This document shows, piece after piece, positions 62,477-64,000 of a stretch of DNA of 64,000 nucleotides (the stretch's first letter is position 1; each line of letters starts with the position of its first letter). The position numbers and the translations under genes are program-made. The notes below the pieces were generated by a model that ran no database searches, was not told the DNA's origin, and was given only the letters and a program-made list of their open reading frames with translations. This DNA comes from Pontibacillus yanchengensis (lineage in GTDB: Bacteria > Bacillota > Bacilli > Bacillales > BH030062): NCBI RefSeq assembly GCF_009856295.1, contig NZ_WMEU01000004.1, positions 1 to 64,000 on the forward strand. Reading direction: 5' to 3'.

Positions 62477-62922
62477 TGAAGGTAATCTTTAATCAAGACG
62501 TTAAAGGTAAAGGGAAAAAAGGTGAAGTGAAGGATGTTTCTGAAGGATATGCACGTAACTATCTACTAAAGCATAACCTTGCAGTTGAAGCTACAAAAGG
62601 GAACTTAAAAGCGTTAGATGCGAAGAAAAAGAAAGAAGAAGAACGTGAGCAAGAAGAAGTAGACGAAGCAAAGCGTCTGAAAGAAACGTTAGCTAATATG
62701 ACTGTTGAACTTCAAGCTAAATCAGGAGACAAAGGAAGTCTATTTGGCTCCATTACAAGTAAGCATATTGCAGATGAATTGAATAAGACCCACGGTATCA
62801 AAATTGACAAACGTAAAATTGAGATGGATTCTCCTATTCGTACGCTTGGTTATACGAATGTTCCTGTTAAGCTTCACCAAGATGTTACAGGTACAATAAA
62901 AGTCCATGTTTCAGAAAAATAA
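62476..62922 (+). CDS. rplI: Ribosomal protein bL9
   Basis: 148 aa. N-terminal domain [31 protein letters not shown], the long connecting helix with lysine/glutamate repeats (about 42-75), and the C-terminal domain with [16 protein letters not shown]. Starts within the gdpP stop (TAATG). Confidence 0.98.
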   Translation: MKVIFNQDVKGKGKKGEVKDVSEGYARNYLLKHNLAVEATKGNLKALDAKKKKEEEREQEEVDEAKRLKETLANMTVELQAKSGDKGSLFGSITSKHIADELNKTHGIKIDKRKIEMDSPIRTLGYTNVPVKLHQDVTGTIKVHVSEK

Positions 62923-62960
62923 TAGATCCATCCTCTGAATAGGAAAAGGAGGAAGCGCTC

Positions 62961-64000
62961 TTGAGCGACTTTATGAACGATCGAACACCGCCTCATAATA
63001 TTGAAGCCGAGCAGGCGGTGCTCGGTGCTATTTTTTTAGAACCTCAATCAATCGCTACAGCTACAGAAGTTCTAATGCCTGATGACTTCTATAGAGCAAG
63101 TCATCAACGGATTTACGAAGCTATGGTGAACTTATCAGAAAAAGGAGAACCTATTGATCTTGTAACGGTCACAACGGCACTTTCAAATATGAAAACGTTG
63201 GATGAGATTGGTGGAGTCTCTTATTTAAGTGATTTAGCGAACTCGGTTCCTACGGCTGCTAATATTGAATATTACACAAAGATCGTAGAAGAGAAGTCTA
63301 TACTAAGGCGTCTAATCAAAACAGCCACGAATATAGTGGCTAGCGGGTTTTCTGATGAGGGTGAAGTAGAAACTGTATTAAATGATGCTGAGAAATCGAT
63401 TTTAGAGGTAGCTCAACGTAAGGACTCTGGTCGTTTTAAAAACATTAAAGACGTTTTAATCGAAGTTTATGATAACATCGAACAATTACACCACCATGAC
63501 GAAGAGGTAACAGGTGTTCCGACAGGATTTAGGGATCTAGATGGTATGACGTCAGGATTCCAACGAAATGACCTTATTATCATTGCTGCCCGTCCTTCAG
63601 TGGGGAAAACGGCATTTGCGTTAAACATTGCTCAAAACGTAGCAACCCATACTGGTGAAAACGTAGCCATCTTCTCCTTGGAGATGGGAGCAGAGCAACT
63701 CGTCATGCGTATGCTTTGTGCTGAGGGTAATATTAATGCCCAAAGTCTTCGTACTGGGCATTTAGAAACAGAGGACTGGGGAAAGCTGACCATGGCAATG
63801 GGAAGCTTGTCTAATGCAGGAATCTTCATTGATGATACTCCAGGAATTAGAGTGAATGAGATTCGGTCTAAGTGTCGCAGACTGAAGCAAGAGCATGGTC
63901 TTGGAATGATATTAATCGACTATTTGCAACTCATTCAAGGTGATGGAAGCTCTAAAGAAAACAGACAACAAGAGGTTTCTGAGATTTCCAGAGCTTTAAA
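62961..64000 (+). CDS. dnaC: Replicative DNA helicase DnaC (DnaB family), 5' part
   Basis: About 346 codons are present; the 3' end is beyond the window. Start is a TTG 8 nt after AGGAGG; B. subtilis DnaC begins in the same place. N-terminal DnaG-binding domain with PPHNIEAEQAVLGAIF, then the RecA-like domain with Walker A RPSVGKT (211-217), IFSLEMGAEQLVMRMLC and ILIDYLQLI. This is the hexameric fork helicase. It follows rplI, as in B. subtilis. Confidence 0.97.
   Translation, partial: MSDFMNDRTPPHNIEAEQAVLGAIFLEPQSIATATEVLMPDDFYRASHQRIYEAMVNLSEKGEPIDLVTVTTALSNMKTLDEIGGVSYLSDLANSVPTAANIEYYTKIVEEKSILRRLIKTATNIVASGFSDEGEVETVLNDAEKSILEVAQRKDSGRFKNIKDVLIEVYDNIEQLHHHDEEVTGVPTGFRDLDGMTSGFQRNDLIIIAARPSVGKTAFALNIAQNVATHTGENVAIFSLEMGAEQLVMRMLCAEGNINAQSLRTGHLETEDWGKLTMAMGSLSNAGIFIDDTPGIRVNEIRSKCRRLKQEHGLGMILIDYLQLIQGDGSSKENRQQEVSEISRAL

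Overview
The window is a low-G+C Gram-positive chromosome segment spanning the replication origin of a spore-forming Bacillaceae bacterium. The evidence is the B. subtilis-like order around dnaA, sporulation genes (bofA, yaaH, yyaC, spoIIIJ-type yidC, soj/spo0J, noc), a long Bacillus-type SRP RNA and SigA-type promoters. Proteins resemble those of moderately halophilic genera such as Pontibacillus or Halobacillus, but the genus is an inference only.

Layout. Genes left of about 41 kb run mostly on the minus strand and genes to the right run mostly on plus, as expected for divergent replication from oriC, which is split into the dnaA-dnaN spacer (39500-39688) and the dnaA-rpmH spacer (41045-41747). 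Reading leftward from oriC: dnaA, dnaN, yaaA, recF, remB, gyrB, gyrA, a degenerate HD-GYP gene, yaaC, guaB, dacA, pdxS, pdxT, T-box-serS, a lipoprotein gene, tRNA-Ser, dck/dgk, tRNA-Arg, an accessory block (7.3-18.8 kb), yaaH, yaaI, tadA, SRP RNA, dnaX, yaaK, recR, yaaL, bofA, and the first 112 nt of a leftward 16S rRNA gene with three tandem promoters. Reading rightward: rpmH, rnpA, yidC, jag, mnmE, mnmG, rsmG, noc, soj, spo0J, a DUF554 gene, yyaC, a YkvI-like carrier, mscS, a DUF951 gene, ychF, rpsF-ssb-rpsR, yybS, gdpP, rplI and the start of the replicative helicase dnaC.

The accessory block between yaaH and dgk carries DUF421, DUF3891, a PfpI protein, a stand-alone siderophore-type N-monooxygenase, the nitric-oxide pair nsrR/hmp, acsA with a perfect CcpA site, an AldA-like dehydrogenase, and a preQ1-riboswitch operon of queF and a queuosine-precursor transporter.

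No undescribed multi-gene system is evident; the core is standard. The less ordinary content lies between genes. There are twelve full, degenerate or fragmentary copies of one dispersed repeat (family A), nearly all in one orientation relative to the upstream gene, one of them wedged between the serS T-box and serS. There are two nested inverted-repeat elements (family B), four perfect DnaA boxes in front of mnmE, three parS or parS-like sites near the partition genes, and a possible slippery site in dnaX that would yield a gamma-length product. All positions come from reading the sequence by eye; no alignment or folding program was run.
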